Origin: Hymenopus coronatus
Taxonomy: Eukaryota > Arthropoda > Insecta > Mantodea > Hymenopodidae
DNA length: 64,000 nucleotides
Assembly (NCBI GenBank): GCA_030762935.1
Contig: CM060900.1
Span: forward strand, 370,527,132 to 370,591,131
Direction: 5' to 3'
Shown: piece by piece, positions 34,745-46,806 of the stretch
Layout: every line of letters starts with the position of its first letter
How positions within the stretch are numbered: position 1 is the first letter of the stretch
Program-made: the position numbers and the translations under genes
The notes under the pieces: generated by a model
The model's input: the letters and a program-made list of their open reading frames with translations, nothing else
The model's database searches: none
What the model was told of the DNA's origin: nothing

Positions 34745-36690
34745 TAGCTTTCCAAGCAGTGTATTTTTGATTGCTAATCTGCGAAAACATAAGTCGACTG
34801 TTGGACATTGAGTTCCTTAAATAATTCATCACTCTTAAGAGTACTCATGCTTCATTCACTGCTTGCTGTAGTTGCAGGTAGGGTCAAAAGTAAACACAGT
34901 AGCTTTGTTGCTTCCTAATAGACAGAATCTAAATCATTGTTAACAATGTATTTTAGGAGGATCCTTGGAGATAGGTGTTTTTTCTCATCAGCATTAATGT
35001 TACACAGCTTATTAGAAGTGGTTTTTGTTTGAAAAAGGGGTACTGTTCTAATAGCTGAAGCAGTTTCAACTTTTGGAATCCTATTTAGTAGTCTAGGAAA
35101 TACTTTTCCTTCAATAATTCAATAAATTGAATTTGTTAAGAGACTTGAAATCTCCTTTCATCTGAACAATCTGTACATCTAGTATCTCATAAATTAGTAC
35201 CCTCAGACATCTCCTGATTATCACAGAATTAACTTGGCATTCAAACTTAAGTTGCATTTAATGCGTTCATAAAAAAATGTTTCCCTTCTCCACTGTTGTA
35301 AGTTTCTTAACATAGTTCTATTTCATGGTGGTAAGCAATTATGCCAATAGCTTTTGATTAAAGAACATTAAAGAAATGAGCAACATAAACAAAGTACTCT
35401 TGGTATACGTAAAGCAACAGGAAGCATCATCCATTCATTGTTTCAACCCCACAGCACGGATCAAAGACTCTGGGTCCCACTATCATTATGTCATTAAAAA
35501 CACTATATACTATGATATTATTGAAACTGCCCTTGAATATAAGTTCTATCAAATATTGCTTGCATGCAGTAATGCACATCCTTTCTTAGTTAACAATAGA
35601 GTTTGTTTTAATTACTTCTGAAAAATGAATGGAATGCAGTAAGAGCAGTTCTTGTCCTATGGTTTTAGAAGCATGAAATAGTAGCAAATTCAATTGGTGT
35701 GCATAACAATGAATAAATAGTGCATTTGGATGTAACTGCTTCACCTTTCTCTGCCAGCCATTGCTGAAGCACCATAACAATTTGACTAACCACCTTTCCT
35801 TCCACATTTCAGTCTTTCAGTACTGTATGTATAATGTTTGAAAGGCCTTCTGCAGTTTTATCTCCAGAAATATAGTAAAATCCAAAGAGTCTTTCCTCAA
35901 TTCTGTCTTCAAAACATATCTGAATATTATACTTATTTCACTCTTGCATATCATGTCTAATATTTTATCAGCATGAATTGAAATGAAATTGCAGCTGTGA
36001 ATTTAAGCTTTTATTTTTTCATTAACTGCCAGAGTTATCATTTCTATTAATCCATTCTGTAGATCTGGAGAAGTTCTTTTAAAGGCTGAAGATGATAGCA
36101 AGTGATTTTGGTTTAACTGCTCTCCTTGAGCTAGCAAACTCAACAATTCCAAGTGGTTATCTTTGCTGCTGGGGAACTTGTCTTCTCAATGGCTATGAAA
36201 GTCTTGTTTACAAAGAAACAAAAATTGCTCGAATAAGATGAGCCAAGGCTCTTCTGTTAGATGCAGATTGTTCACTGTATTTTGTTGCTGTCAGATGAGT
36301 GGTTTTTGAAAAGTTGTGCTTGATTCGGCTTTTTCCCAGTAATTGAAAGTATTCTTTGTTCTGCAAATGATGATTTACTATTTTATACCTTTGAGCTTTC
36401 CTATCAAAGCTTAATTATACAGATGCTCACATTGCACCATTCCTTTTCAGCGCCAAATAGAAGGTATATGACACAATGTAACCTGTTATTAGTAGTATTT
36501 GCAGTCAATCATGCATACTTCTCATACCAGGTAGTCTGAAATGTGTGTTTTTGTTTAGTTTCATTTAAGACCACACTGAGTGTAGGAGTAGGTCTTTTGT
36601 CCTTTAATTCACACTTTTTGTCATTTGCTAATGATGGAAAAGGTATTTTAATAACAATTCTGCAAGGTTTTCAGTTGCTGGCTCACTCAT
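34745..36690 (-). pseudogene. hAT transposase relic (ZMYM1/SCAND3-like), minus strand
   Basis: Pieces in N-to-C order on the minus strand identify a domesticable hAT type (DUF4371 group). PTPTLSVVLNETKQKHTFQT, WYEKYAWLT-like, then RLHCVICLLFG-like text lies at about 36610-36430. A YGASAMAG segment and KVKQLHPNALFIHCYAHQLN lie near 35790-35690 (the YDGAxxMxG...HCYAHxLNL signature). The C-terminal dimerisation region lies near 34900-34800 (ATTASSE...STLK). Stops and frameshifts occur throughout. The catalytic regions are not intact and no ends were identified. Confidence 0.78.
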
Positions 36691-39600
36691 GTTGGCGACA
36701 CAAATAAAACATGCACTAAAGTCACACTATTAAAGAATACCAATGAAGACAAACAGTGTAATTTTTTACTCACATATAAAAGCAGCATTGAAGTGGAAGA
36801 GACTAGTCTCAATACCTACTTGCAAATGCAGGATATCCAGCAATACCAGAAGAGAGGGAAGATGGGAGCAAAAAATGCTATATGTACATACAACCTAAGA
36901 GGGGGACCATAGGCTGAGTGCAGGAGAGTCTTAAGCAGACAAATAATACCAATACACATGGTGTAGCACGAGTTTCAATTGATATTATTATTAAGCTTTT
37001 ATATTATTATATATTGATATATTGGCGGGCTTATTTGACCAACAAGGCCGGCAAACTTAGATAATAAGGTTGATAATGCCGACCCGTGAAAGCCTAAGCC
37101 TCTACATATTGATATTGTGTCCTTTTAAGTGTGAATATAGAGGAGACTAAGTCTCAAAGCCTCCTCACATGCTACACTACTGCTGTGTAATCCTCCCTCT
37201 GAAACAATCAAAATATTGGCTAAGGTGGAACCACAGCATCAACATCTTTCTTTCTCTTCTTAATATTTCTGCAATAGAGAGTCATCAGAGATCTGTATTC
37301 TTTTACATTTGTTCAGTGATATTTTACTTGGAAGGGATTACTACTCCCATTAATTCTACTTAAAATATATTCCTGATTTAAAGTTTGTGTAGAGACTATA
37401 TATATTTGTTTAAAAGTTCATTAAACATGAAACACTTATTTTTTTTCTCTCTCTCCTTCCATTAAGTTAATCAACACATCTAGATAATTTTGGCAGAATG
37501 CCTTCTTCCCTTCTATGTGTCTTACAACATCTTTTAATCTTTAGCAGTTTGCAGTTTGTATTGTTTTCATTTGGTCCTTTTTCTTTTTAGTTATTACATT
37601 ATTCTCTTTAGTGAACAGTTTTGAGAATGTCATATTATTGATTCTTCAAGCAGCAAACATTGTCCTTGCAATGGAAGAAATATTCTATACTATTTAATTT
37701 AAGATCTGTATTCACAATACAAAGGAAAGAAATAAACAAATACACAAAGAAAGCATATAATTTGCTCAATGCTAACTTTTCAGATAATGTGCTATTTGAA
37801 ATCTCTCTATCCAAGGATATGATGTTTTGTAAAATCTCTCATGTTTCATTAAAGCAGTGGTTATAACCCAAAAACTTTAGCATATAGAAAACCCTTAACG
37901 ACAAGAAAATTTATTCACTAAATGTTTAAAAAAATTAATCTCTATTCAGTTTTCAATATGGCTAGGTATATTTGATACTGCTAACAGAAAGTCTGCATAT
38001 TATGGGTTTTTTTGGGTTTTTTTTTAATGTTATGCATCTATTATTTACCTTTAAATATTAGAAAATACCATGAGGTAACTATCTAGCTATAGGCCAAACT
38101 TCTGACAATGTTTTTCAAGTATGCAGATTTGTTATAAAAATACTAAGGAAGTTGGTTCATGACATTATTTGTGAAAACATTAAATATGTCAGTAGGACTG
38201 CAAGATGTAGAGTGGCATTTGGAGATACTAGAGTGGCATTTGGGAACACCATTGTTAATAACTTTTGAAGAATAAATGCCCTTTGTTTTTGCATTCTGGC
38301 TTTACAGAAGTATTTTTAGAATGCCTACTCTCCAGAAAGCTGTAACTTGAAATCAGCCTTTTGTATAGCAGCATATACATTGTAAAATTTCTCAAAAAAT
38401 GAAGAATAAGTTGTAAATCAGTATAAAAAAAAAAAAATCATAATTTCTTCTTGTTTTTTATAATTTTCCTTGGTTATAATAGAAAAAGTCAAATTATTAA
38501 TGCACAATTCTTTTCTCTTTCACCATTTTGGTGCACTTAACAAGAATAAATCACAATCAAGCATTATTATTTGACAACTTCAGGTTACTTTTGTCACATT
38601 TGAATCTGCTTTTTAGTGTTTATATCTTCTCTGTATTTTTCAGCAAAAGACCTATTTCTTAGTCATCTTATTTCTCTGTTATTGCAACATTATTGGTTTT
38701 TGATAAGCAAAATAACAGTTTAGATTCAGGATCTATGCCCAACATAACTGTAAATGAAATTCAGGCTAATTTTGTAATCCTTTTATATTCATAATCAAGA
38801 GCAACATGCCCTTAGAGTTAATTTTCTTTATATCCCTAATGGGATGATGCCTTTTGGTATTTAAAAGGTCCAGGAATGAATGAAATAATATCTGATGATG
38901 TATAGTACCCCAGATCCTTGTTAGAAACCAATACTTGACTTGGACCTTTTCAGAGTGTGATAAAGTCCTTGGTAAAATACTCAACCGGTTAACTTGACCG
39001 AACAGGACAAGTTGTTTTCTAAGCAGGAAAGGTAAAACAGAAAATGTCTCCACATCATCAGGTGATGGTGATCAGTGTTTTAATACAGGTTTAAGCCATG
39101 TTTATATATTTTCATTGAGTGAATTTAGGATGTGAAGTTTCTATACACATGTTTTACTGCTTTAAAAAGAAACCAAATATAACAGCTAAGTATGAAGCTG
39201 GCAGTGAAGAAAAAAGATGGAAAAGGAAGCATACGTTCCATCCAACACTCACCGATCTGTAAGCCTTGTATCACACAGCCAACACGTGACAGGAGAGAAG
39301 AGAGACGAGACCCACATTAGTAACAACAACAAAACAAAAAGGTCCTGCTTCTTCCACAATAAACATAATGATGAAACAACACTCACAAAATTGCTTCCAA
39401 AACCCATTGAACATAGAATATATTTTGGAGCAGTGACAAGCTGTAGCAGTGACAAGCTGTAGCATTGTAAAGAAAATGGTTTTAGGTTAGCTAAACCTTG
39501 TTTTTGTGTTTCATTAATAGTTTAAAGGTTCTCAAAATATACAGTGTCATATATATATATGTCACATAAGCAACTTGCAAATATTAGGTATTAATGCTAC

Positions 39601-40681
39601 TTCAGTTCAAGATATACTTATATGCTGAAATATACTTAAATACTTTAAATAATGTACATCTTCAGTTCAGTTTAAATAAAATCACTTATTTTATTTTATT
39701 TTCTGAAATAACTGATTATTTTATCCCATAATTTAGCCAAATGAAATATTTTATGAAGTACAACTCTTATTTGAAATTGTTATATTACCATCCATCTATT
39801 CTTTTGTTCCCTTAGGATTCAATGCTGTTGCATACAGCTTTCACTGCCCCTAAGGTGCAAAATACAACACTGGAAGAATTCCACAACACCAAGCATGCTG
39901 GTTTTCTGAGCTCACAGTAAAATGCTAGTATGTTCCTTCTACATTAAGGAATGACAGCTTTAAGTATTCAAAATGAAGGAGTCATGGTTATTCTTACTTG
40001 ATCCAGCACAAAGAAGCTTGCATCATCATCACCATCATCAATGACATTGTCACTTGTTCTATTATATATATTCTGCACCATCGGCAAGTATATAAATCTT
40101 CTAACAAGAGCTGTCAGTGATGTTGTGTCATGAAGAAAATCCAGAAAAAGCAAAAGCATGCTTATAAAGCAAAGCATAAGTAAGCAAAGCTCAAGAGAAC
40201 CTTGGGTACGTAAGGAAGTTTCTCTGGATAAGTGGTCTTATTCTGGATCACTAATTGTAAATTTATATGAATTGAGTATTAATATACAAATGTGGCATGT
40301 TACTAGTTTATTATACCATTTCCTTAACTATGTGCAAACTGAGATAATTTCAGCTTGAACAAGTTGGATAACCATGGCTCCAGGTTCCTGTGTTTTCAGG
40401 CAACCAGCAAAGGTTTAATGGAGCATGTCTTGCTGCAAGTGATGAGTTTGTGTTGCATTATTCCCAGTGTATTTATTTGGTTCACTTTGCTGTTAAATTA
40501 GAGAAAATGTAAGCTATACACACAAGCCACAAAAATTTTTTAAGAAAACAAAACATTAAATACAGACATAGAAACAGAGAGACAGTTTCACAAATACTTG
40601 AAAGTCAAAACATGCTCCACAAGCCAAAGAGCCTATCACTGCTTTGTGTATTCAAGTATTATTGATATGTTTATTTTGTGT

Positions 40682-40749
<68 letters not shown>

Positions 40750-41060
40750 AGATGTTTTGGAATATGGAACTTTAAAATAATCAAATGTCAAAAACCAAAG
40801 TGTACAGCTTTATAAAATCAATGTCAATCATATTTATGATATGAGTATTATAAAAGAAGTGAAAGTATAAAATATATCTACTTTGAAAGTCATTTATTCC
40901 ATACCAAGGACAACAGCTGTAGTTGAGTGAATTCTATATATTACATATACATAAAGCATTCAAATTTACTCATTTCTGTCATTCTTAAAACCTACATCCC
41001 ATCTTTCCTATTAAAGTCACCTACCAGATTCTTTCAAATTGCAATAATAAGATGCCCTAC
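36691..41060. other. Intergenic or intronic, presumed Cadps intron
   Basis: No exon recognised. GC-richer patches at about 37018-37135 (TGGCGGGC...GGCCGGCAAAC) may be an unassigned repeat. Minus ORF 38766-39053 and plus ORF 39217-39462 match no known family. Confidence 0.45.
40684..40749. repeat. (TA)n-(TG)n microsatellite
   Basis: About 27 TA units followed by 6 TG units. Confidence 0.96.
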
Positions 41061-41173
41061 CTCAGCGTAGTGTTCTTCATTCTGTTGCAAAAGATCAACA
41101 CAGAGCTCTGCAAGATGAATAAGATCTTCCAGTTTTTTGCTTGGTGCTACCATCACCTCACCACTCAGGTCAT
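41061..41173 (-). CDS. Cadps: Exon of calcium-dependent secretion activator (CAPS)
   Basis: CAPS is a cytosolic, membrane-associated priming factor for dense-core vesicle exocytosis that binds phosphoinositides and SNAREs. The minus-strand exon ends [16 protein letters not shown] then [14 protein letters not shown], collinear with the vertebrate CAPS segment ending PAKKLED...EVLQQNEEHHAE just before its AFAWW motif. The exon ends after a complete GAG codon with donor GTAGGG, so the next exon should begin in phase 0. The acceptor is less sure: TTGACAG at 41174-41180 fits but has a poor pyrimidine tract. It is the only confident host exon in the window. The next exon is not visible downstream, so its intron probably exceeds the sequence I could assign. 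Confidence 0.83.
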
Positions 41174-41324
41174 CTGTCAACATTTCATTATTTGAAATCC
41201 ATTATGGAAATTTAGTCACTGGTGTAACTTCTTAGGTACTCCAAGGCAGATATGTATTCTAAATATATAAATGTTTACTTAATACATAAATGTTTACTCA
41301 TTTTCCACCCAAAAGAAATACTTT

Positions 41325-41450
41325 TTGTAGTGGTGGTGGTGGTGTGATGGTGGTGGGGGATGGGGGTGATAGCGGTGGTGGCATTGGTGGTGTGGTAGTG
41401 GCAGTAGCGATGGTGGTATGGTAGTGGGCAGTGGTGGTGGTGGTAACCAT
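41325..41450. repeat. (GGT)n-rich tract
   Basis: Imperfect GGT/GTG repeats with GGGGGATGGGGG. It is strand-asymmetric, G-rich and a possible G-quadruplex former. Confidence 0.85.
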
Positions 41451-41516
41451 TAATGCTGTAGATAAAGCATTTAAATGCAAATCCATAACTACATTATGGT
41501 CATCATAAAAATAAAA

Positions 41517-41521
41517 TTAAT

Positions 41522-41562
<41 letters not shown>

Positions 41563-41628
41563 GTAATAATAATAATAGTAATAATAATAATAATTATAAT
41601 AATAATAATAACAACAATAATAATAGTA
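41517..41628. repeat. (AAT)n microsatellite
   Basis: About 35 AAT units with AGT and ATT interruptions. It lies close to the exon but well inside the intron. Confidence 0.95.
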
Positions 41629-42099
41629 TGTACTACATTCTCTCCTTTCTATTAGCACTGCACACTAAACACGTTGTACTTAACTACATACTTCATTTGG
41701 TAGTCGTTAGCTTAGATTTAATAACATTTTTTATATTCGTGCAATAGCTTTGAGACTCATAAATACAGATTTTGTCCAAGCATTTTTTTGTGAAAATTTA
41801 AAATAAATGATTTTATAAGTTAGATATAAAGATGATTACCAGTAGAATATTATAATAATAGAGTTATATTGAGTCCTGTATTAACATATTCGCTAGATGG
41901 GTTTGATTTGGTTTTGAATAACTTGCAAGAAAAAAGATGGAATGGTAGAGGTTACTATAATTCTGTTGTTTGAATAATTTAAATTAAAATTACAAAAGGA
42001 CATTGATTAAAACCAAAAGGGTAAGAGTAATGCTCAGGAAATATAGAGCTGAGATAGGTCATTTGATGGCCAAGATCGCACCAGAGGCTGGAATATAGT

Positions 42100-42405
42100 A
42101 TTATAAACTGCAAATGAAATGAAGAGTAGCATCATGCTCACTTAATTCTACATTTTTTTTTATTTCTTTTTCTTCCTTTAGTTCTTTTAATTAGTTAGTT
42201 TTATTATCGGATTTATTATCATATTTTATTTTGTCAGTGTAGTATATATATATTTCTTCTGTAAATACTATTTGTATTTTCTTTTGTAAATTTTGTATTT
42301 CCTGCAATCACTATGTTACTTTTTCTTTGTAAATTTGTATTTACATATCTTTTATCTTGAACAAGATAGAAAGCTTGAATAAATTGAACTGAATTGAATT
42401 GAATG
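42100..42405 (+). mobile_element. Probable LINE 3' end with TTGAA repeats
   Basis: T-rich text with recurrent TTTGTATTT ends in GAATTGAATTGAATG after a CTTGAATAAATTGAAC block. This is the form of many jockey/L2-type LINE 3' tails. No coding part is attached, so assignment is tentative. Confidence 0.4.
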
Positions 42406-42954
42406 TTTTTAGCCACTATAATCAGCAAATTCTAACATTCAATCTAAGTTATAGGTTTTCTTAGATTTTCATTTCAAACATAACACACTGTAACACTAAT
42501 ACCAGTGTCATAGCGTAGGGTTTTGTACATTCTCAACGTAAGAATGAGAATATATAAACTGAAAAGCTAGTTAAAATAAAGAAACTAAAAAAATATATTG
42601 TATTTAAGGATATTTTGATTCTATAGATGAAGTTATATGTATACCCAAATAAAAAATTGTAAGTACATATTAGTGAGAAAGAATGTATTTTCCAGCTTTA
42701 AAGTTATGAAATAGGTTAGTTGCATTATTATATACCACTTGGACTTCTAAATTATTCAAAAATTGTAGGTACTATATAAAATGTAGCCATATTGTATATA
42801 TTGAGCTTAGCCCACAAATAACTTTGAGTTCATATATAAGGTGTTAATATAATTAGCCTAGCAGTATTGAATTGTATACCTACTATTTAATCTTAATGAT
42901 TAATGTATATATTTCATTCATCTAATAATCTATTAAATAGGGTCATTATGTTAT

Positions 42955-44205
42955 ACGGTAATCCATTAGTGGCTTTTCTCTCCTTCGCTATTCCTGTGAT
43001 GAGACTTTAGACCACCAATTCCTGCCTCAAAATGCATTGTCGCTATTTCTGTGTTGCTGAGTGACATGCATGTGCAGTCAATCATTCTAAGTTAAGTACT
43101 TCTGTTGCTGCAGTAAATTTGGTGTATCACTTAACTTGGAAGAACGTGTGTTTATTTGTAAAGTTTACTTTAAGCATGAATTACAAACTCTGTACTACCT
43201 ACAAGAAAAACTCTACATGTGGTCATCAATAAATTTGAATCTTTGGGTTAAGTGTTGGACAAGAAACATTCTAGGAGAAGGTATGTTAACAGAAAATAAA
43301 CTGGATGAAATCAGAGCCACTTTGGAGCATTCGCATCAAAAATCGTTGACCAAATTAGAGCAGCAAACAAATGTATCTCCATCTTCTGCTAAAAATGCTA
43401 CATGTCTGTTGAATCTAAAACCTTATTGGTACTGCAAGCATTAAAGCAAATGACCCTGATAAATGTGTGAATTATTGCAATTAATGTTTTCAATCTGTTG
43501 AAAGGGGTTTCATTGACTCACAGCTTTTGTTTTTCTGTGACGAATCTTGGTTTCACTTAAATGGGCGTGTGAATACTCACAACTGTCAATACTGGGCTTC
43601 TGAAAAACCTGTGGTATTGGATGAAACGCCTCACTATGATCAGAAAATTGGAGTTTGGTGTGCAATAAGTGTTAGAAGAATAATAGGCCCCATTTTCTTT
43701 GATGAAACAATAAATGTAGAGCTAATTCTCAAACCATTTATTGATTGCTTGACAGAGGAGGAGAAAAAATATGATTGGTTCCAGCAAGATTCTGCAAACA
43801 CACACATGGCTGCTGAATCATTAAATACAGTAAGAGAAGTGTTTGAAGACAGAATTATTAGTGCTGATTTGTGGCCCCCCCATCTCCTGATCTAACAAGT
43901 TGTGATTTTTATTAATGGAGTTTTTTAAAAGACAAAGTGTGTCATTACAATTCTTGCACACTAGAGGAACTTAGAGATAATATCATGCAAGAAATCACAA
44001 CAATTCATGATGATGAGCTCCAGTGAGTGAGTGACAACATTTTTAAAAGATGACAATGCTTGTTTGAGAGCAGAAGGTCAACATTTGCAGCATCTATTAT
44101 AAGGTAAAGATTTCAGTCTGCCTCTGCCTGTATAGCTTTTCCCTGCAACTTCCGGCTGTCTTGCACATTGTTAGGGAGTGTGTGAGTGGGTTACTAAATA
44201 AAATA
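42955..44205 (+). pseudogene. Mariner-like (DUF4817-associated) transposon relic
   Basis: The N-terminal piece (43136-43444) starts EERVFICKVYFKHE and contains LTENKLDEIRATLEHS and NVSPSSAKNA, the HTH DNA-binding region. After a frameshift the catalytic piece (43527-43895) reads FFCDESWFHLNGRVN, GVWCAISVRRIIGPIFFDE and WFQQDSANTHMAAESLN. CDE and QQD would carry the first two catalytic acidic residues. WPPHLLI is followed by a break, then LWGFLKDKV-like and RAEGQHLQHLL-like text to about 44100. Left GGTAATCCATTAGTGG and right (inverted) AGTAACCCACTCAC near 42959 and 44200 look like degraded inverted ends. It is non-functional through frameshifts. Confidence 0.82.
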
Positions 44206-44320
44206 ATGACCATGTATATAGTTTATACCTTATGATCTAATTCTTGATGTTACAATGAATTATATTGTAAGTTTCACAGCTCAAAACTAAATGGAATAAA
44301 AATGAGGGGTATTTTGAAAA

Positions 44321-44384
44321 CACACACACACACACACAACACACATGCACATGCTCACATGCATACACCACACACAACACACTT
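44321..44384. repeat. (CA)n-rich tract
   Basis: CA dinucleotide repeats with interruptions, directly upstream of a SINE. Confidence 0.85.
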
Positions 44385-44612
44385 GACCTCGCCATTGCCA
44401 CCTATCACCAAGGTGGCCCAGGTTCGATCCCATGTAGTTGCATGTGGGATTTGCGGTGGACAAAGTAGTACAAGGGCAGGTTTTCTCCAGGTTCTCCAGT
44501 TTCCCCCACCAACACATTTCACCAGTGTCCCATCTTCATTTCATGTATCATCAGTATAATCACCTGCACTGCCACAGTATTAAAAGCGAGTGTTAAATAC
44601 TATAAAAAAAAA
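44385..44612 (+). mobile_element. SINE-B, longest copy, with box B
   Basis: Contains GGCCCAGGTTCGATCCC (box-B-like, tRNA-related head), then GGTTCTCCAGTTTCCCCC, TTTCATGTATCATC, CACCTGCACTGCC and GCGAGTGTTAAATACTATAAAA with an A-tail. It shows that the ~50-nt tail found alone at 5.3, 45.3, 58.5 and 61.9 kb belongs to a tRNA-derived SINE. Confidence 0.75.
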
Positions 44613-45325
44613 CTCTCTGCCTAACTACCAGTTGCCAACTATCTCCAGTTGGCACAGGACTTCCTTTCTTTTTTTAAAAGACGCTTTCACTACAGCGTCA
44701 TTGTGATACTAAATGTCCAAAGCTACATTCTATATGCAGGAACTCTGTTCTTTAATTGTACAAAAAAAAAAATACCTACAGTTAGATACTTCAGAATAAT
44801 TTGATCATGTTTGTGTTTCTTTCTTGTTTAGTTTTGTAATTATTTGTTTCAAATTCTAGTGCAAAAATTATTATACAATGTCAGTGTCCATGGGAATGTA
44901 TGATAATTAAGGATAACATCTATGTGCATCACTTGGGTATGAGAACCTTAAAAACTACAATAATTTTGATATTAAATGGAAATGACTACTAGATGGAAGA
45001 GTGTACTGATTGCTTTTTAATGATCAGTTTATTTGGTTCATGGTATAATGCAGTCAAGGCATTTATGCCTGATGAGAGCAAATATTAAGGTGCATATGTA
45101 TATGCATTGTGATGAAAAATCTATATTTTCAGATCATCTTTTTAAAAATGTTTGGTTATTTTGGCATTGCAAACTAAAAGGTTTTATAGTAAAAAACACA
45201 CATATCTAAGACTTCAATACACGAATATGTTTCTCTGAAAATGTACAGCTTTGTCCATGAGGCTTTGTCTAGAAGCTTTAAAATAAAATAGATGTGAACC
45301 TCAAATAATTCAAGTAAACCAGCTG
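44613..45325. other. Intergenic, no feature seen
   Basis: AT-rich, with no ORF above background. Confidence 0.5.
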
Positions 45326-45390
45326 ACCGCCTGCGGTGCCATTAGTATTTAAAGCGGGCATTAAACACTACCAAAAACAAAATAAATAAA
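45326..45390 (+). mobile_element. Ultra-short SINE-B insertion with 11-bp TSD
   Basis: Starts ACCGCCTGCGGTGCC exactly, ends in an A-rich (AAAT) tail, and is flanked by perfect TAAACCAGCTG repeats at 45315-45325 and 45391-45401. It uses the same start nucleotide as the 5.3-kb insertion. Confidence 0.9.
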
Positions 45391-45401
45391 TAAACCAGCT
45401 G

Positions 45402-46155
45402 TTTATAAAGGTTATCAATTATTGAATTCAGAACAATATTTTTACTACTGGATTTTGATTTCAAATGACTACAGAATGTTTTTCATGGTTAAATTCTAAA
45501 TGTTGTTTCAAATCACTTCCTGCCCAATAAGCTTCAAAATAATAAATGAATGGGCTCTGCATCTTAATTTTTAGAGTACTACTTTTGATTTAAAGCAGTA
45601 AAAAAGTTGAAAAATTTAACTTAGAGCACTTGTGAAATTAAACTTTAACAATATGGTCATAATGGCAGTGCAGGGTAGTACAAAATCCTAACTTAAACTC
45701 ACATTTGGCAAGAAATGTCATTTAAACTATACATTTTTGAAAACTAGAAAGTATATACCATTATATGATAGCAATATGAGAAAACTGAAGACTTTAGAAA
45801 AAAATTACCATTTCCAAAATGTAAATGTACCTTAATCTCATAATTACTGTTGTATTCAAAATCAAGCTTTCTGATGTTGTTTAGTGTTAAAAAATAATCA
45901 TACTACCCATAATAGGAAATTATATGCCATTTTAAGCACAAATATTTCACCTATTTTATTTATTGTATAACTTGTATCAAGTTTTGCGTCCTCTATCACT
46001 TGGGTACCTCACATTGCAGGATCATTGGACCAGTTCTTATGACACTGTCTCTGTCTCAAAAATCAAAATAATTTTTATTGAAGCTATTTTAAAATGTTAT
46101 GTTAAAGAATAAGAATCAACATAGCTGCAAATATTCATTTTGTTACTCAAACAGT
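45402..46155. other. Intergenic, no feature seen
   Basis: AT-rich, with no ORF or element recognised. Confidence 0.5.
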
Positions 46156-46164
46156 AACCTCCAT

Positions 46165-46411
46165 GGACTGCCTCCGTCATGGGTTCTATTCCCAGCTGGG
46201 GTGGGGAATTTTTCTTTAGCCAGAATTATTCCCTATCCCCCACAGAGTCTGGAAGTATGTGAGAGTGAATCTGAGTTTGTTTGAGGAAAATAAAATGATT
46301 TATACCAAACGTAAAAGAACCTACAGACAATGTGTTGTTTCAAGTGCAAAGGTCCTGATATGACCTTAGATGTTAAAGGGGACTATGTAAATGAAAAAAA
46401 AAACAAAAAAA
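46165..46411 (+). mobile_element. SINE-C, tRNA-derived, 5'-truncated, 9-bp TSD
   Basis: The box-B-like GGTTCTATTCCCAGC near 46182 is followed by a ~200-bp body, a 3' block GATATGACC...TTAAAGGGGAC and a poly(A) tail. AACCTCCAT repeats flank it at 46156-46164 and 46412-46420. It differs from SINE-A and SINE-B in body and tail. Confidence 0.75.
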
Positions 46412-46420
46412 AACCTCCAT

Positions 46421-46757
46421 TATGGTGAATTAAATATCTCAAAATTTGAGAATGAATTAATATCCCTAAAGCTACTGAAGTGTGAAAGTTTTCAAGGAAA
46501 TTTGATATATTTTCTTATTTTACTCTAAAGCATGCATTTCCAAGAATGACCTGCTAAATTTTTTCATTAAAATTAGTCCTAAAAAGGAATTATTCTCCAC
46601 AATCTTTAAAACTCTTATGCTACGGCAAGCTCAAGTTTTTTTACATCTTAATTGATTGGAGGTGAGTTCATCAGACTCATTTGTAACTGGTTCTTTAAGG
46701 AACCAACATAAAACATTTCCATCCTATTTTTTTATAATTCATATGTGGGTATTTGTA

Positions 46758-46806
<49 letters not shown>

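Larger units (their letters stand above)
41181..42950. other. Cadps: Presumed Cadps intron
   Basis: Lies upstream of the exon in transcript order. It holds microsatellites and a possible LINE 3' tail (42100-42405). No other exon recognised. Confidence 0.5.

Noticed and set aside
39968..40177. Minus-strand ORF near the Cadps exon with a good pyrimidine tract, acceptor-like ACAG and a donor-like GTAAGA
   Set aside because: It does not encode the residues expected after the Cadps exon (an AFAW start) and matches no protein I know. It contains a GAT/GATG simple repeat. It could be a real exon of something else, but support is too thin.
42955..44205. Intact transposase across both mariner-like ORFs at 43 kb
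   Set aside because: The two pieces are in different frames with stops between, and the C-terminal part is broken after WPPHLLI.
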